From CAIXSE01 sp035686425 (GTDB lineage: Bacteria; Actinomycetota; Thermoleophilia; UBA2241): 64,000 nucleotides of DNA. The translations under genes were made by a program, and so were the position numbers. The stretch lies in NCBI GenBank assembly GCA_035686425.1, contig DASRZL010000126.1:1-64000 (forward strand), given 5' to 3'. Position 1 is the stretch's first letter. Every line of letters begins with the position of its first letter. The notes under the pieces were generated by a model, which was given only the letters and a program-made list of their open reading frames with translations, did no database searches and was not told the DNA's origin. Of the stretch, positions 1 to 8,056 are shown one piece after another.

Positions 1-113
1 CGCAGAAGGCCGCGTACCGCGTCTCGGTCGAGCACCCCGGCTACGCGCCGCGGGCGTTCGACGTCCGCACAGACACGGACGTCTACCTCGGCGAGGTGCG
101 CCTCACGCGCTGA
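1..113 (+). CDS. C-terminal end of a beta-sandwich (PEGA/carboxypeptidase-regulatory-like) protein, partial
   Basis: Only the last 36 codons are in the window, read from base 3 to the TGA at 111-113. The peptide has the alternating hydrophobic pattern and the HPGYAPRAFDV core seen at the end of PEGA or carboxypeptidase-regulatory-like domains, which are usually extracellular or cell-envelope modules. The 5' part lies outside the window, so overall function cannot be stated. A frameshifted relic of a similar domain follows directly, suggesting that the protein was once longer or that the domain was tandemly duplicated. Confidence 0.5.
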   Translation, partial: QKAAYRVSVEHPGYAPRAFDVRTDTDVYLGEVRLTR

Positions 114-149
114 AGCGTCGTCGAGGGAGCCGGGCCCGGCACCCGCAGC

Positions 150-365
150 AGTGTGCGGCACCGGCGCTGTGCTCTCGGTGGCAGCCGGCGACGGCTCGGT
201 GGCGGGTAGGCGACAGCCAACGCCTTCGGCGAGGTCGTCGTCGACGCCCTCGAGCCCGGGCACGCCCACACGGTGCTGGCGAAGGCCGAGGGCTACGTGC
301 CGTACTCGGCGAGCGTTCATCTGGACAAGAGCAAGAACCTCGGCGACGTGCTTCTGGATCGCGGC
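150..365 (+). pseudogene. Frameshifted relic of a second beta-sandwich repeat domain
   Basis: Two frames together spell one domain of the same type as the preceding gene end. Frame 1 from about 160 gives GAVLSVAAGDGSVAG. Frame 3 from about 213 continues with AFGEVVVDALEPGH, LAKAEGYVPY and NLGDVLLDRG to about 360. The switch occurs around 205-213, where frame 3 also carries an in-frame TAG (207-209). No start codon or ribosome binding site serves it. It is best read as a decayed tandem copy. A sequencing indel that splits a real longer gene is the main alternative. Confidence 0.5.
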
Positions 366-506
366 CGACTCGGCGCGTCGAGAAGGCGCCTCGCAAGCGC
401 TTCCCTTGCGAGCCGTTCGGGCGCCCGCATTCCCTCGAGGGCGGGCGCCCATTCTCGCGTACGCTCTCCAGGGTCCGGCGCTCCGACCGGCTTCCCGCCG
501 GGCCGA

Positions 507-568
507 TTGACCTGCCGCCGTACCCGAGATACAGTACCACTGTGCGGATACAGCATGCCGCATGGTGG
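507..568 (+). promoter_or_regulatory. Promoter and operator-like site upstream of the first IclR gene; otherwise gene-free 366-762
   Basis: TTGACC (507-512) and TACAGT (530-535) are separated by 17 bp, a good sigma-70-type promoter. Just downstream, CCGCATGGTGG (558-568) resembles the repeated 11-mer found elsewhere in the island. A 31-codon ORF at 640-735 has a possible ribosome binding site, but nothing else supports it. The remainder of 366-762 shows no gene. Confidence 0.5.
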
Positions 569-762
569 AACACCAGCGAGTGACGGTGCGGCTCTCCGCG
601 TGGTCGCCGAAGGTCACGGGGAAGCAGGAGACATGCGCCATGCGGCGGCGCGCGATGGATCGCGCGAAGACCACCCTGGCGGCTGACTTCTGTCTCGTGC
701 AGGTGGAGGCCCGCGCGGAGGGCGACGCACACTGACCGGCCGTAGCCGAGAAGGACCCGGAG

Positions 763-1542
763 ATGCCACAACGCCCTGACGACAACACTGATGCGCAGAA
801 GGGCGGCATGCAGGTCATCACGAGGGCCGCAGCCATCCTCGAAGGGCTCGCGGAGTCACGCGGCGGCCAGACGTTGGCGCAGCTCGCGTCCCGGACGGGC
901 CTGCCAAAGACGACCGTGCACCGCATCTGCACCGCCCTGGAACAGGTCGGCTACGTGCGCGTCGACGAAGCGACGGGCCTGCGCGAGCTCGGCCGTGGGC
1001 TCCAGCGCCTGGCGGTCCTGGGCCGCCGCGATCTGCTCACCGTGCTGGAGCCGTATCTCGAGCGCCTGTCCCGGGATCTCAACGAGACGGTGGACCTGGC
1101 CGTGCTGGACGGCTCGCGAGTGCTGTTCCTGGCGCAGCATCCGGCGCCGCACCGCGAGCTCATGGCGATCGCCAGGGTGGGCGCCCATTTTCCCGCCTAC
1201 AGGCTGGCCAGTGGCAAGGTGCTCCTCGCCCGGCTCTCGCCGGACGAGCTCCGCCGCCGTTTGCCGCGGACGCTGGAGCCGACGGTGGAAGGCTCGCCCA
1301 GGAGTCGCGGGGAACTGCTGCGCGAGCTCGAGGAGGTGCGCGTCACCGGCCTCGGCTACGAGCGTGAGGAGCTCCGCCACGGTATCTGCGCCATCGCCGT
1401 AGCTGTGACCGACGTCGACGGGCGCAGCGCGTCGATCGCGACGCCGATGCCGGCATCGCGCTTCTATCAGGATCAAGACTCGGTGACGGCGAAGCTGTTG
1501 TCCCTGCGCGACGCGATCCAGCGGGACCTGGACGGCGTCTGA
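763..1542 (+). CDS. IclR-family transcriptional regulator (first of three)
   Basis: A 259-residue protein with an N-terminal winged helix-turn-helix (about residues 17-75, including LPKTTVHRICTAL) and a C-terminal IclR effector-binding domain (about 80-250) that ends near MPASRFYQD. IclR proteins bind operators as dimers and respond to small aromatic or organic acids. The ATG at 763 is preceded by AAGGA at 751-755. It starts a block of oxidoreductase genes and is the natural candidate to control them. It shares several blocks with the IclR proteins at 4426 and 13076 (NETVDL, AQHPAP), so the three look like paralogues. Confidence 0.9.
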   Translation: MPQRPDDNTDAQKGGMQVITRAAAILEGLAESRGGQTLAQLASRTGLPKTTVHRICTALEQVGYVRVDEATGLRELGRGLQRLAVLGRRDLLTVLEPYLERLSRDLNETVDLAVLDGSRVLFLAQHPAPHRELMAIARVGAHFPAYRLASGKVLLARLSPDELRRRLPRTLEPTVEGSPRSRGELLRELEEVRVTGLGYEREELRHGICAIAVAVTDVDGRSASIATPMPASRFYQDQDSVTAKLLSLRDAIQRDLDGV

Positions 1543-1614
1543 GCCGCCCTGCCTCGGGCCCGGTCCGGCGCGTCTGATGCCGTGCGGGAGCGGGGCCAGA
1601 GACGAGGAGGGCAC

Positions 1615-2376
1615 ATGAACGTGTTCGACATCGCCGGACGGTGCGCCGTGGTCGTCGGCGGCGGCGGACTCGGCGGGGAGATCGCCCGGGGGCTGGCCGA
1701 CCACGGCGCTCACGTCGCCGTCGCCGACGTCGATGAGGAGCGTGCCGCCGCGTCCGCCGCCGCTCTCGCCGGTCAAGGGGTCGACACGCTCGGCCTCGCC
1801 GTCGACGTGACCGACGAGCGTTCAGTGCGCCGCGCCGTCGCCGACGTGCTCGCGGCCTTCTCCCGGATCGACATCCTGGTCAACGCCGCCGGGGTGACTG
1901 TGCGCAAGCGGGCGGAGGATCTCCCGGTGGACGACTGGCGGCGCGTCCTGGAGATCAACGCCACCGGCACCTTCGTCTGCTGCCAGGCCGTCGGCGCGGA
2001 GATGGCGCGCAGCGGCGGGGGCGCGATCGTCAATCTGTCCTCCGTGCGGGGGCGGTTCGGCGCGACCTTCGGGCAGGCGGAGTACTCGGCGAGCAAGGGC
2101 GCGGTCGACTCCCTGACTCGCTCGCTCGCCGCGCAGTGGGCCGAGCTCGGTATCCGTGTGAACGCCGTCGCGCCGACCTTCGTCGAGACCGACCTCACGC
2201 GGGCCGTGCTCGCCGACGAAGCCTTCGCCGCCGGCCTGCGCGCAAGCATTCCCATGGGGCGCTGGGCCGAGGCTGCCGACGTGGTCGGTCCCGTGCTCTT
2301 CCTCGTCTCGCCGGCGGCGGCGTTCGTCACCGGCCAGATCCTCTACGTGGACGGCGGTCTCACGGCGCGGGTCTGA
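1615..2376 (+). CDS. Short-chain dehydrogenase/reductase
   Basis: A 253-residue classical SDR. The glycine-rich nucleotide loop (GGGGLGG) lies at about 15-21, NAAG at 90-93, the catalytic serine at about 142-143 and the Tyr157-x3-Lys161 pair (YSASK). The C-terminal YVDGG motif is present. It is predicted to oxidise or reduce a hydroxyl/keto group with NAD(P). The ATG at 1615 was chosen over one 33 nt upstream because GAGGAGG lies just before it. It is followed by a second SDR and a hydroxyacyl-CoA-dehydrogenase-type enzyme, so successive oxidations of a hydroxylated substrate are likely. The substrate is unknown. Confidence 0.85.
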   Translation: MNVFDIAGRCAVVVGGGGLGGEIARGLADHGAHVAVADVDEERAAASAAALAGQGVDTLGLAVDVTDERSVRRAVADVLAAFSRIDILVNAAGVTVRKRAEDLPVDDWRRVLEINATGTFVCCQAVGAEMARSGGGAIVNLSSVRGRFGATFGQAEYSASKGAVDSLTRSLAAQWAELGIRVNAVAPTFVETDLTRAVLADEAFAAGLRASIPMGRWAEAADVVGPVLFLVSPAAAFVTGQILYVDGGLTARV

Positions 2377-2467
2377 GCGTTCGCGGACCCCGCGGCAGGG
2401 CGCTCGGGGGGATGCTTGACCTGCTCCCGGCCATCTGCAAGAGTGTTCGCATCATGGACTAGCAGTT

Positions 2468-2478
2468 CCGTATCGTGG
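2468..2478 (+). promoter_or_regulatory. Candidate operator, 11-mer CCGTATCGTGG
   Basis: The exact 11-mer occurs upstream of the second SDR gene. It is repeated, in either orientation, upstream of the cyclase gene and of the substrate-binding-protein gene. It is probably a binding site for one of the local IclR regulators. I could not place a convincing promoter here. Confidence 0.5.
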
Positions 2479-2628
2479 GCATTTCGCCCTTGAGCGGACG
2501 GCCGGATGGGACCCCGGTGACGGGGTCGCCGGGCTGTGGGCGAGCTCGCTCGTCACAGCCGCATCGCGCGAAAGCCGCTCCCCGGTCCGTCGCCCGTGAG
2601 CCGGACACGACGCGAGAGGAGACGTGCG

Positions 2629-3429
2629 ATGGCTGAGCGTGAGATCTGGAGCGTCGACAAGATCCGCGGCCTGTTCGATCTGACCGGCAAGGTCGCGATC
2701 GTGACCGGCGGGTCGGGGGCCTTCGGCCACGACGCCGCCAAGGCGATGGCCGCCTTCGGTGCGAGTGTGGTCGTCACGAGCCGGCGCGCCGAGAACGTCG
2801 AGTCGGCCGCGGCCGACATCGCCGAGGCGACCGGCGCGCGGGTGCTGCCCGTCTCGTGCGATGCGGTCGACCCGGAGAGCGTCGAGGCCATGGTACAGAA
2901 GACCGTCGACGAGTTCGGCAAGGTCGACATCCTCGTCACTGCCGCCGGCCAGGCCAACCGCTTCGCCGCCGAGGAGTTCCCGCTCGACGAGTGGCAGAAG
3001 GTCATGGACTCGCTCGTCAAGGGTACGTATGTCGTCTGCCAGGCTGTCGGCAAACGCATGATCGCCCAGGGCGGCGGCAAGATCATCACCGTCGGCTCCG
3101 TGCGCGGCGAGCTCGGGCATCCCGGAGGGTATTCCGCCTACGGCACCGCCAAGGGCGCGGTACACCTGCTCACCAAGCAACTCGCCGCCGAGTGGGCCAA
3201 GTACCACATCAACGTGAACTCCATCGCCCCCTGCATCTTCTGGACCCCGCTCACGCAGCAGGTCCTCGACGACCCCGAGCTCTACAAGATCTTCATGCAG
3301 CGCATCCCGTGGGGCCGCGCCGCGGATCCTCAGGACTTCATGGGCGCGACGGTCTACCTCGCCTCGGCGGCGTCCGACTTCGTCACCGGGGACATCCTGA
3401 TGGTCGACGGCGGCAGCACCGCCGCCTGA
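2629..3429 (+). CDS. Short-chain dehydrogenase/reductase
   Basis: A 266-residue classical SDR with TGGSGAFG at 26-33, TAAG at 104-107, Ser157, Tyr171-x3-Lys175 and the C-terminal VDGG motif. The family uses NAD(P) to interconvert alcohols and ketones. The ATG at 2629 has GAGAGGAG upstream; open frame extends 93 nt further up but without a ribosome binding site. It is not a close copy of the preceding SDR. The candidate operator at 2468 separates the two, so it may start its own transcription unit, with the dehydrogenase gene at 3453 downstream. Confidence 0.85.
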   Translation: MAEREIWSVDKIRGLFDLTGKVAIVTGGSGAFGHDAAKAMAAFGASVVVTSRRAENVESAAADIAEATGARVLPVSCDAVDPESVEAMVQKTVDEFGKVDILVTAAGQANRFAAEEFPLDEWQKVMDSLVKGTYVVCQAVGKRMIAQGGGKIITVGSVRGELGHPGGYSAYGTAKGAVHLLTKQLAAEWAKYHINVNSIAPCIFWTPLTQQVLDDPELYKIFMQRIPWGRAADPQDFMGATVYLASAASDFVTGDILMVDGGSTAA

Positions 3430-3452
3430 CCCTCCGGCTGAAGGGGGCTGCA

Positions 3453-4403
3453 GTGAGCACCACGGGTGCTGAGTGCGTCGCCGTCATCGGGGGCGGCATG
3501 ATGGGCGTCGGCGTGGCCCAGGTCTTCGCCGCCGCCGGGCATGAGGTCGCGCTCCAGGACGTGTCTCAGGAGGCCCTCGAGCGTGCCCCGGGCACGCTCG
3601 CGGCGAACCTCGCCTTCCTCGCCGAGCACGGTCTCTTCTCGGCCGACGGCGTCGCTGACGCCGTCGGCCGCGTGCGCACCACCGCGGACCTTGCGGAGGC
3701 GGCCGCCGGCGCCGACGTCGTCGTCGAGTGCGTGTTCGAGGATCTCACCCTCAAGCAAGAGGTCTTCGAGCGTCTCGACGCCGTCTGCCCGGTCGAGACG
3801 ATCCTGTGCACCAATACATCGGTGATGGGCATCACCGAGATCGGCGCCCGCACCGTGCGCAAGGAGCGGGTCGTTGGCACGCACTTCTGGAACCCGCCGT
3901 ACCTGATCCCGCTGGTCGAAGTCGTGCGCACCGAGCACGTCGATCCAGTCGTGGTCGAGCGCACCATGGACCTGCTGCGACGCGTGGGCAAGCACCCGAT
4001 CGTCTGCAAGAAGGACGTCCCTGGCTTCGTCGCCAATCGCCTGCAGCATGCCCTCTGGCGGGAGGCCATCTCGATCGTCGAGCGGGGCATCGCCGACGCG
4101 GAGACGGTGGACGAGAGCATTCGCTACGGTCCCGGCCTTCGCCTGCCGATCCTGGCGCCGATGGAGAACGCGGACATGGTGGGTCTCGACCTCACGCTGG
4201 CGATCCACGACTACATCCTGCCGCACCTCGAAGCCTCGGGCGAGCCGTCGCCGCTCTTGCGCGCGAAGGTCGAGGCCGGGGATCTCGGGTTCAAGAGCGG
4301 CAAGGGGTTCGCCGAGTGGACGCCCGAGTCGGCCGAGGCGTCGCGGAGGCGTTTGGCGGCCTACCTGGTGCACGTGCTGGGCGATCCCGAGCGGGGGTTC
4401 TGA
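3453..4403 (+). CDS. 3-hydroxyacyl-CoA dehydrogenase-family oxidoreductase
   Basis: A 316-residue NAD-dependent enzyme: an N-terminal Rossmann domain with GGGMMG at about 13-18, the catalytic-histidine segment GTHFWNPP, and a C-terminal helical domain with the PGFVANRLQ motif. The family oxidises beta-hydroxy acids, either as CoA esters (hydroxybutyryl-CoA) or free (carnitine dehydrogenase, gulonate dehydrogenase). With a beta-keto acid cleavage enzyme in the same island, oxidation of a beta-hydroxy acid followed by cleavage of the keto product is a reasonable route. Carnitine is one possible substrate but is not demonstrated. The GTG start at 3453 follows GGGGGCTG, 23 nt after the SDR stop. 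Confidence 0.8.
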   Translation: MSTTGAECVAVIGGGMMGVGVAQVFAAAGHEVALQDVSQEALERAPGTLAANLAFLAEHGLFSADGVADAVGRVRTTADLAEAAAGADVVVECVFEDLTLKQEVFERLDAVCPVETILCTNTSVMGITEIGARTVRKERVVGTHFWNPPYLIPLVEVVRTEHVDPVVVERTMDLLRRVGKHPIVCKKDVPGFVANRLQHALWREAISIVERGIADAETVDESIRYGPGLRLPILAPMENADMVGLDLTLAIHDYILPHLEASGEPSPLLRAKVEAGDLGFKSGKGFAEWTPESAEASRRRLAAYLVHVLGDPERGF

Positions 4404-4425
4404 GACGGCCGAGCGGCGCGACGGA

Positions 4426-5154
4426 GTGCAGGTCCTCTCGCGCGCGGCGCTGTTGCTGCGGGCGCTCTCCGTCACGCCCGAGGGCTTGACTCCCATCGCG
4501 CTCGCCGACCAGGTCGGCCTGCCGCGCTCCACCTGCTACCGCATCGTCGGCGCGCTCTGCCAGGAGGGGCTCATGCGCCTCTCGCCCTCGGGCAAGCTGC
4601 ACATCGGCGCCGGTCTCATCAGCCTCGCCGCCGCCGGCCGGCGCGATCTGCGGCACGAGTCGGCTCCGCTCCTCGAGCGCCTGTCACTCGAGCTGCACGA
4701 GACCGTGGAGCTCGTCGTGCTCGACGGCGACGAGGCGCTGTTCACCGACCAGTACGTCCCGCAACGCTCGCTGCGCGTGGTGGCGGAGGTGGGCGACCGC
4801 TTTCCGCTCTACTGCACCGCGTGCGGCAAGGCGCTGCTGGCCGAGCTGCCGGACGCGGAGGCGGCGCGTCTGGTACCGCCGCGTCTCGAGCCGCTCACCA
4901 GCCACACCATCGTCGACCGGGACGCGCTCTTCCGGGAGGTCGAGGAGGCGCGGATCACCGGCGTGGCCTACGACCACCAGGAACACACGCTCGGCGTATC
5001 CGCGGTGGGCGCCGCCCTCAAGGATGCCGGCGGCGCCATGGCCGCCATCACCGTGGCCATGCCGGCCGCTCGCCTCGACGGCCACGAGGAGCGCATCTCC
5101 GCCGCGCTCCTACGTACTCGCGACGACATCCAGCAGGCCATCGACGCGAGCTGA
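4426..5154 (+). CDS. IclR-family transcriptional regulator (second)
   Basis: About 242 residues with an N-terminal winged helix-turn-helix (LPRSTCYRIVGAL) and an IclR effector domain ending near MPAARLDGHEE. The start is uncertain. The conserved IclR beginning DGVQVLSRAA is encoded from about 4420, but the only in-frame initiator after the upstream stop is the GTG at 4426, which would make the protein a few residues short. It lies 22 bp after the hydroxyacyl dehydrogenase gene and is probably co-transcribed. Its C-terminal domain (YCTACGKALLAELP) is closest to that of the IclR at 13076. Confidence 0.85.
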   Translation: MQVLSRAALLLRALSVTPEGLTPIALADQVGLPRSTCYRIVGALCQEGLMRLSPSGKLHIGAGLISLAAAGRRDLRHESAPLLERLSLELHETVELVVLDGDEALFTDQYVPQRSLRVVAEVGDRFPLYCTACGKALLAELPDAEAARLVPPRLEPLTSHTIVDRDALFREVEEARITGVAYDHQEHTLGVSAVGAALKDAGGAMAAITVAMPAARLDGHEERISAALLRTRDDIQQAIDAS

Positions 5155-5184
5155 CCGGCGGCCGCCTCCAACGCCGGATCCGTA

Positions 5185-5226
5185 TTGACAGCGGATTCGG
5201 GACGTCTTAGCGTATCCACGATACGG
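5185..5226 (+). promoter_or_regulatory. Promoter with overlapping palindromic operator upstream of the cyclase gene
   Basis: TTGACA (5185-5190) is followed after 17 bp by a weak -10 (TAGCGT, 5208-5213). The palindrome CGTATC-CAC-GATACG (5211-5225) overlaps that -10 and contains the island 11-mer in reverse orientation (CCACGATACGG, 5216-5226). This arrangement suits repression by a dimeric regulator such as IclR. Confidence 0.55.
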
Positions 5227-5353
5227 CATTTCGTGTCCGAGATGCGGATAGTCGAGCACCGGGCGCACGGCCGCCACATCATCGTCGGCGGGCAGTCCGG
5301 GTGCGCGAGAGCCCGTCTGCCGTGACTGTAACGAGACCGAGGAGAGTAAGCCC

Positions 5354-6313
5354 ATGGGCAAGAAGGTATTCGTTGACCTCACACATCCTTTCAGCGCGGA
5401 GATTCCCCGGTGGCCGTACTTCGTGAAGCCGGTCATCGACTCCATGCACACCCTGGCGAAGGGCGGTGTCCTCACGCAACGCATCGACTGCGTGCAGCAC
5501 ACCGGCACCCACGCCGACGCTCCTCGTCACGTCATGGAGCGCGAGTTCAACGGCAAACGTGCCCGCTACACGCACGAGATGCCGGTCGACGCCTACACCG
5601 GCGACGCCGTCTGCCTCGACATCCAGATCGAGAAGTGGGGCCTCATCCTGCCCGCGCATATCGAGGACGCCTGCGAGCGCGCCGGCATCAAGCCTGAGGA
5701 GCTCAAGGGCATGGTCGTGTGCCTCAACACCGGCATGCACCGCAAGTTCGACGACTCCATGGACTACTACCAGTACTCCTGCGGCACCGGCGTCGAGGTC
5801 GGCAGGTGGTTCGTCGAAAGGCAGGTCAAGGTCGTGGCCATGGACATGCAGGCCCTCGACCATCCGCTCCACACCGCGATGGGCAAGAACGGCCCGCCGC
5901 AGATGAACCTCCCGGGCGCCTCCGGCCGTCCGATCACCGAGGAGTACATCGAGAAGTACGGCATCGAGGCCTACGCCGAGTTCGAGAAGGCCGTCTACAT
6001 CGAGGTGCACGGCCAGGACGCCTACGACGCCAAGTTCGGCGACCTCGAGGCGATCGGCTGCGAGGGGACCTGGGAGCCCTGCCACAAGCAGATGCTCGGC
6101 CACGGCATCGTCGGCGTCGAGAACCTCGGCGGCGACCTGGACAAGGTCAGGGGCAAGCGGTTCCGCTTCTTCTGCTTCCCGATCCGCTGGTATATGGGCG
6201 ACGGCTCCATGGTGCGCTGCGCCGCCGAGATCGACGAGGACGACCTGAACGACGTGCCGGATCGCACGTACACCTACGCCGGCACCGGCTACGGTCCCGG
6301 AGCCGGCTACTGA
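5354..6313 (+). CDS. Cyclase-family (kynurenine formamidase-like) metal-dependent hydrolase
   Basis: A 319-residue protein of the putative cyclase family, which includes kynurenine formamidase and isatin hydrolase. The signature H49-T-G-T-H53-A-D55-A-P57 and a further His59, which bind the metal, are intact. These enzymes hydrolyse amides or lactam rings. It is followed by a cupin and a beta-keto acid cleavage enzyme, and preceded by a promoter with an IclR-like operator. It probably opens an amide or ring in the substrate of this island. The protein is longer than kynurenine formamidases (about 210 residues), so that specific activity is not implied. ATG 5354 follows GAGGAGAG. Confidence 0.8.
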   Translation: MGKKVFVDLTHPFSAEIPRWPYFVKPVIDSMHTLAKGGVLTQRIDCVQHTGTHADAPRHVMEREFNGKRARYTHEMPVDAYTGDAVCLDIQIEKWGLILPAHIEDACERAGIKPEELKGMVVCLNTGMHRKFDDSMDYYQYSCGTGVEVGRWFVERQVKVVAMDMQALDHPLHTAMGKNGPPQMNLPGASGRPITEEYIEKYGIEAYAEFEKAVYIEVHGQDAYDAKFGDLEAIGCEGTWEPCHKQMLGHGIVGVENLGGDLDKVRGKRFRFFCFPIRWYMGDGSMVRCAAEIDEDDLNDVPDRTYTYAGTGYGPGAGY

Positions 6314-6443
6314 TCCGCCTGTCGCCCCCAGGGGCCGACGGCGTGGCGCCCGTTGGCGTTCGCAACGGGACGGCACGGTGTGGCGCTTGACGGCGTTCGT
6401 ATTCATTCGGAGAAGCCGGACACGGCTCGAGAAGGAGTGAGGC

Positions 6444-6794
6444 ATGGAGGTCACCAGGTACGACGAGGCCCCGAGCTACGAGGCCCCCGGACATTTCGAC
6501 GTGTACGGCCTGCGCCTGCAGGGGTTCGAGGTCAGCAAGACCCGCAACTTCTGGATGAGCATCTCTCACTTCCTGCCCGGGGGCGGCTGCGAGTACGTCG
6601 CCACCCCGATCGAGAAGGTCTACTTCGTGCTCGAGGGTGAAGTCACCGTCAAGACGGAGGAGGGCGAGGTCATCCTCAAGAAGTGGGACTCCATCTACCT
6701 GGCGCCGGACGAGGCCCGCTCGATCCTGAACCACACCAACTCGCCGGCGACGATGCTCGTCGCAATCCCCTATCCGGAGCCCCGCGAGTTCTGA
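6444..6794 (+). CDS. Small cupin-domain protein
   Basis: A 116-residue single-domain cupin: YFVLEGEVTVKTEEGE and the second motif around WDSIYLAPDEARSILNHTN form the double-stranded beta-helix core. The usual metal-binding histidines of motif 1 are largely absent, so it may bind ligand rather than catalyse a reaction, or use an unusual metal site. It sits between the cyclase and the beta-keto acid cleavage genes and is likely expressed with them. ATG 6444 follows GAAGGAG. Substrate and role cannot be deduced. Confidence 0.75.
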   Translation: MEVTRYDEAPSYEAPGHFDVYGLRLQGFEVSKTRNFWMSISHFLPGGGCEYVATPIEKVYFVLEGEVTVKTEEGEVILKKWDSIYLAPDEARSILNHTNSPATMLVAIPYPEPREF

Positions 6795-6935
6795 GCCGGG
6801 ACTGCGGGAGCGTGTCCCGGGTTCTCCGGCGGGGACGACGCGCGCACGCGGACGGCACGGGGACGGACCTCCGCCCTCGCGTGTGCACCCGCGCGCCAGA
6901 CAATTCCCGACCCCACGACCTCCGAGGAGGCCATC

Positions 6936-7766
6936 ATGCCCAGACCGATCATCACCGCGGCGCTCACGGGACCCGTGGCGACCAAGGCCGACAACGCCGG
7001 CATGCCGGGGAACGTGGCGGAGATCGCCGCGGACGCCAAGGCCTGCCACGAGGCCGGCGCGGCCGTCATCCACATCCACCTGCGTGACGATCGGGGCGAA
7101 ATGACGGCCGACCTCGGCGTCGCGCGGCGCACGGTCGAGGCCGTTCGCGAGGTGTGCCCGGGCATCACGCAGCTCTCCACGGGCGGGCTCCAGTTCACCT
7201 ACGAAGAACGCATGCGCCTGGTCGAGGCGAAGCCCGCGATGGCCACGCTCAACCCTTGCACGATGACCTTCGCCGCCGCGGAGTTCCGCAACCCTCCCAA
7301 GCAGATGATGGAGCTGGCGGCCCGGATGATCGAGCTCGGCGTCAAGCCCGAGGTCGAGATCTACGACACCGGCCATCTCGAGATGATGCTCTACCTGCTG
7401 CACAAGGAACTCCTCGTCCCGCCGCTGCAGGTCTCGTTCGTGATGGGCGTCCGCGGCGGCATGAAGGGCGACCCGGGACTCCTCGCGTACCTCGTACGCG
7501 AACTGCCCGAGGGGACCAGCTGGCAGGTCATCGGCGTGGCCAGGGCCAACCTCCCGATGACGGCGGTCGGCCTGGCCATGGGGGGGAACGCGCGCACCGG
7601 CATGGAGGACACCCTCGCGCTCGAGAAGGGTGTCCCTGCCGAGTCGAACCGGCAGCTGGTCGAGCGCCTCGTCGGCATCGCCCAGTCGATGCAACTGCAG
7701 CCCGCGTCCGTCGCCGAAGTCGTGGAGCGGCTCCAGCTCCATCCGGAGCTCGTCAACGGAGCCTGA
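6936..7766 (+). CDS. Beta-keto acid cleavage enzyme (BKACE, DUF849 family)
   Basis: A 276-residue TIM-barrel protein of the family typified by 3-keto-5-aminohexanoate cleavage enzyme. It carries the metal-binding His46-x-His48 (VIHIHLRDD), the substrate loop QLSTGG and the conserved end GVARANLPM. The family condenses a beta-keto acid with acetyl-CoA, giving acetoacetate and a new acyl-CoA. This fits as the step after the hydroxyacyl-type dehydrogenase at 3453. Which keto acid is cleaved cannot be read from sequence. ATG 6936 is preceded by GAGGAGG. Confidence 0.88.
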   Translation: MPRPIITAALTGPVATKADNAGMPGNVAEIAADAKACHEAGAAVIHIHLRDDRGEMTADLGVARRTVEAVREVCPGITQLSTGGLQFTYEERMRLVEAKPAMATLNPCTMTFAAAEFRNPPKQMMELAARMIELGVKPEVEIYDTGHLEMMLYLLHKELLVPPLQVSFVMGVRGGMKGDPGLLAYLVRELPEGTSWQVIGVARANLPMTAVGLAMGGNARTGMEDTLALEKGVPAESNRQLVERLVGIAQSMQLQPASVAEVVERLQLHPELVNGA

Positions 7767-7807
7767 GGCAAGCGCGGTCCGAGCGTACCGCGGGGCGGAA
7801 CCGTTGC

Positions 7808-7869
7808 TTGACAGTCTGGAGCCCGGCTATATGATGCCCGTATCGTGGGAGGGAACGTCCGTATGGTGG
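7808..7869 (+). promoter_or_regulatory. Strong promoter with tandem operator-like 11-mers upstream of the ABC transporter
   Basis: TTGACA (7808-7813) and TATGAT (7830-7835) are 16 bp apart, the best promoter in the window. CCGTATCGTGG (7838-7848) covers the expected transcription start. A near copy, CCGTATGGTGG (7859-7869), lies exactly 21 bp further on, two helical turns away. The gene-free stretch 7767-8056 holds nothing else recognisable. Confidence 0.7.
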
Positions 7870-8056
7870 ATGGCCATGGAGGTGGTATCGCACCGTTGAC
7901 TAGGCTCTGAGAGGTGCGCGCGCGGTGTTCTGAGGCAGTCGGTACGGGCGCCCGTTCGCAGCACCGGCATTCGAGAAGGCCATCGGGGGGGTCCCGGCCC
8001 GCCGCGTCGCCCGGCTTGGGCGACGGACGGGGGCGGGACCACGTTAAGGAGGCGGT

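Noticed and set aside
640..735. 31-codon ORF upstream of the first IclR gene
   Set aside because: Arginine-rich composition typical of random high-G+C frames, no recognisable domain; only the presence of GGAG about ten bases upstream spoke for it.
3453..7766. Naming the dehydrogenase and BKACE as carnitine dehydrogenase and dehydrocarnitine cleavage enzyme
   Set aside because: Both families contain many specificities and no residue visible here decides for a quaternary amine substrate; kept as a hypothesis only.
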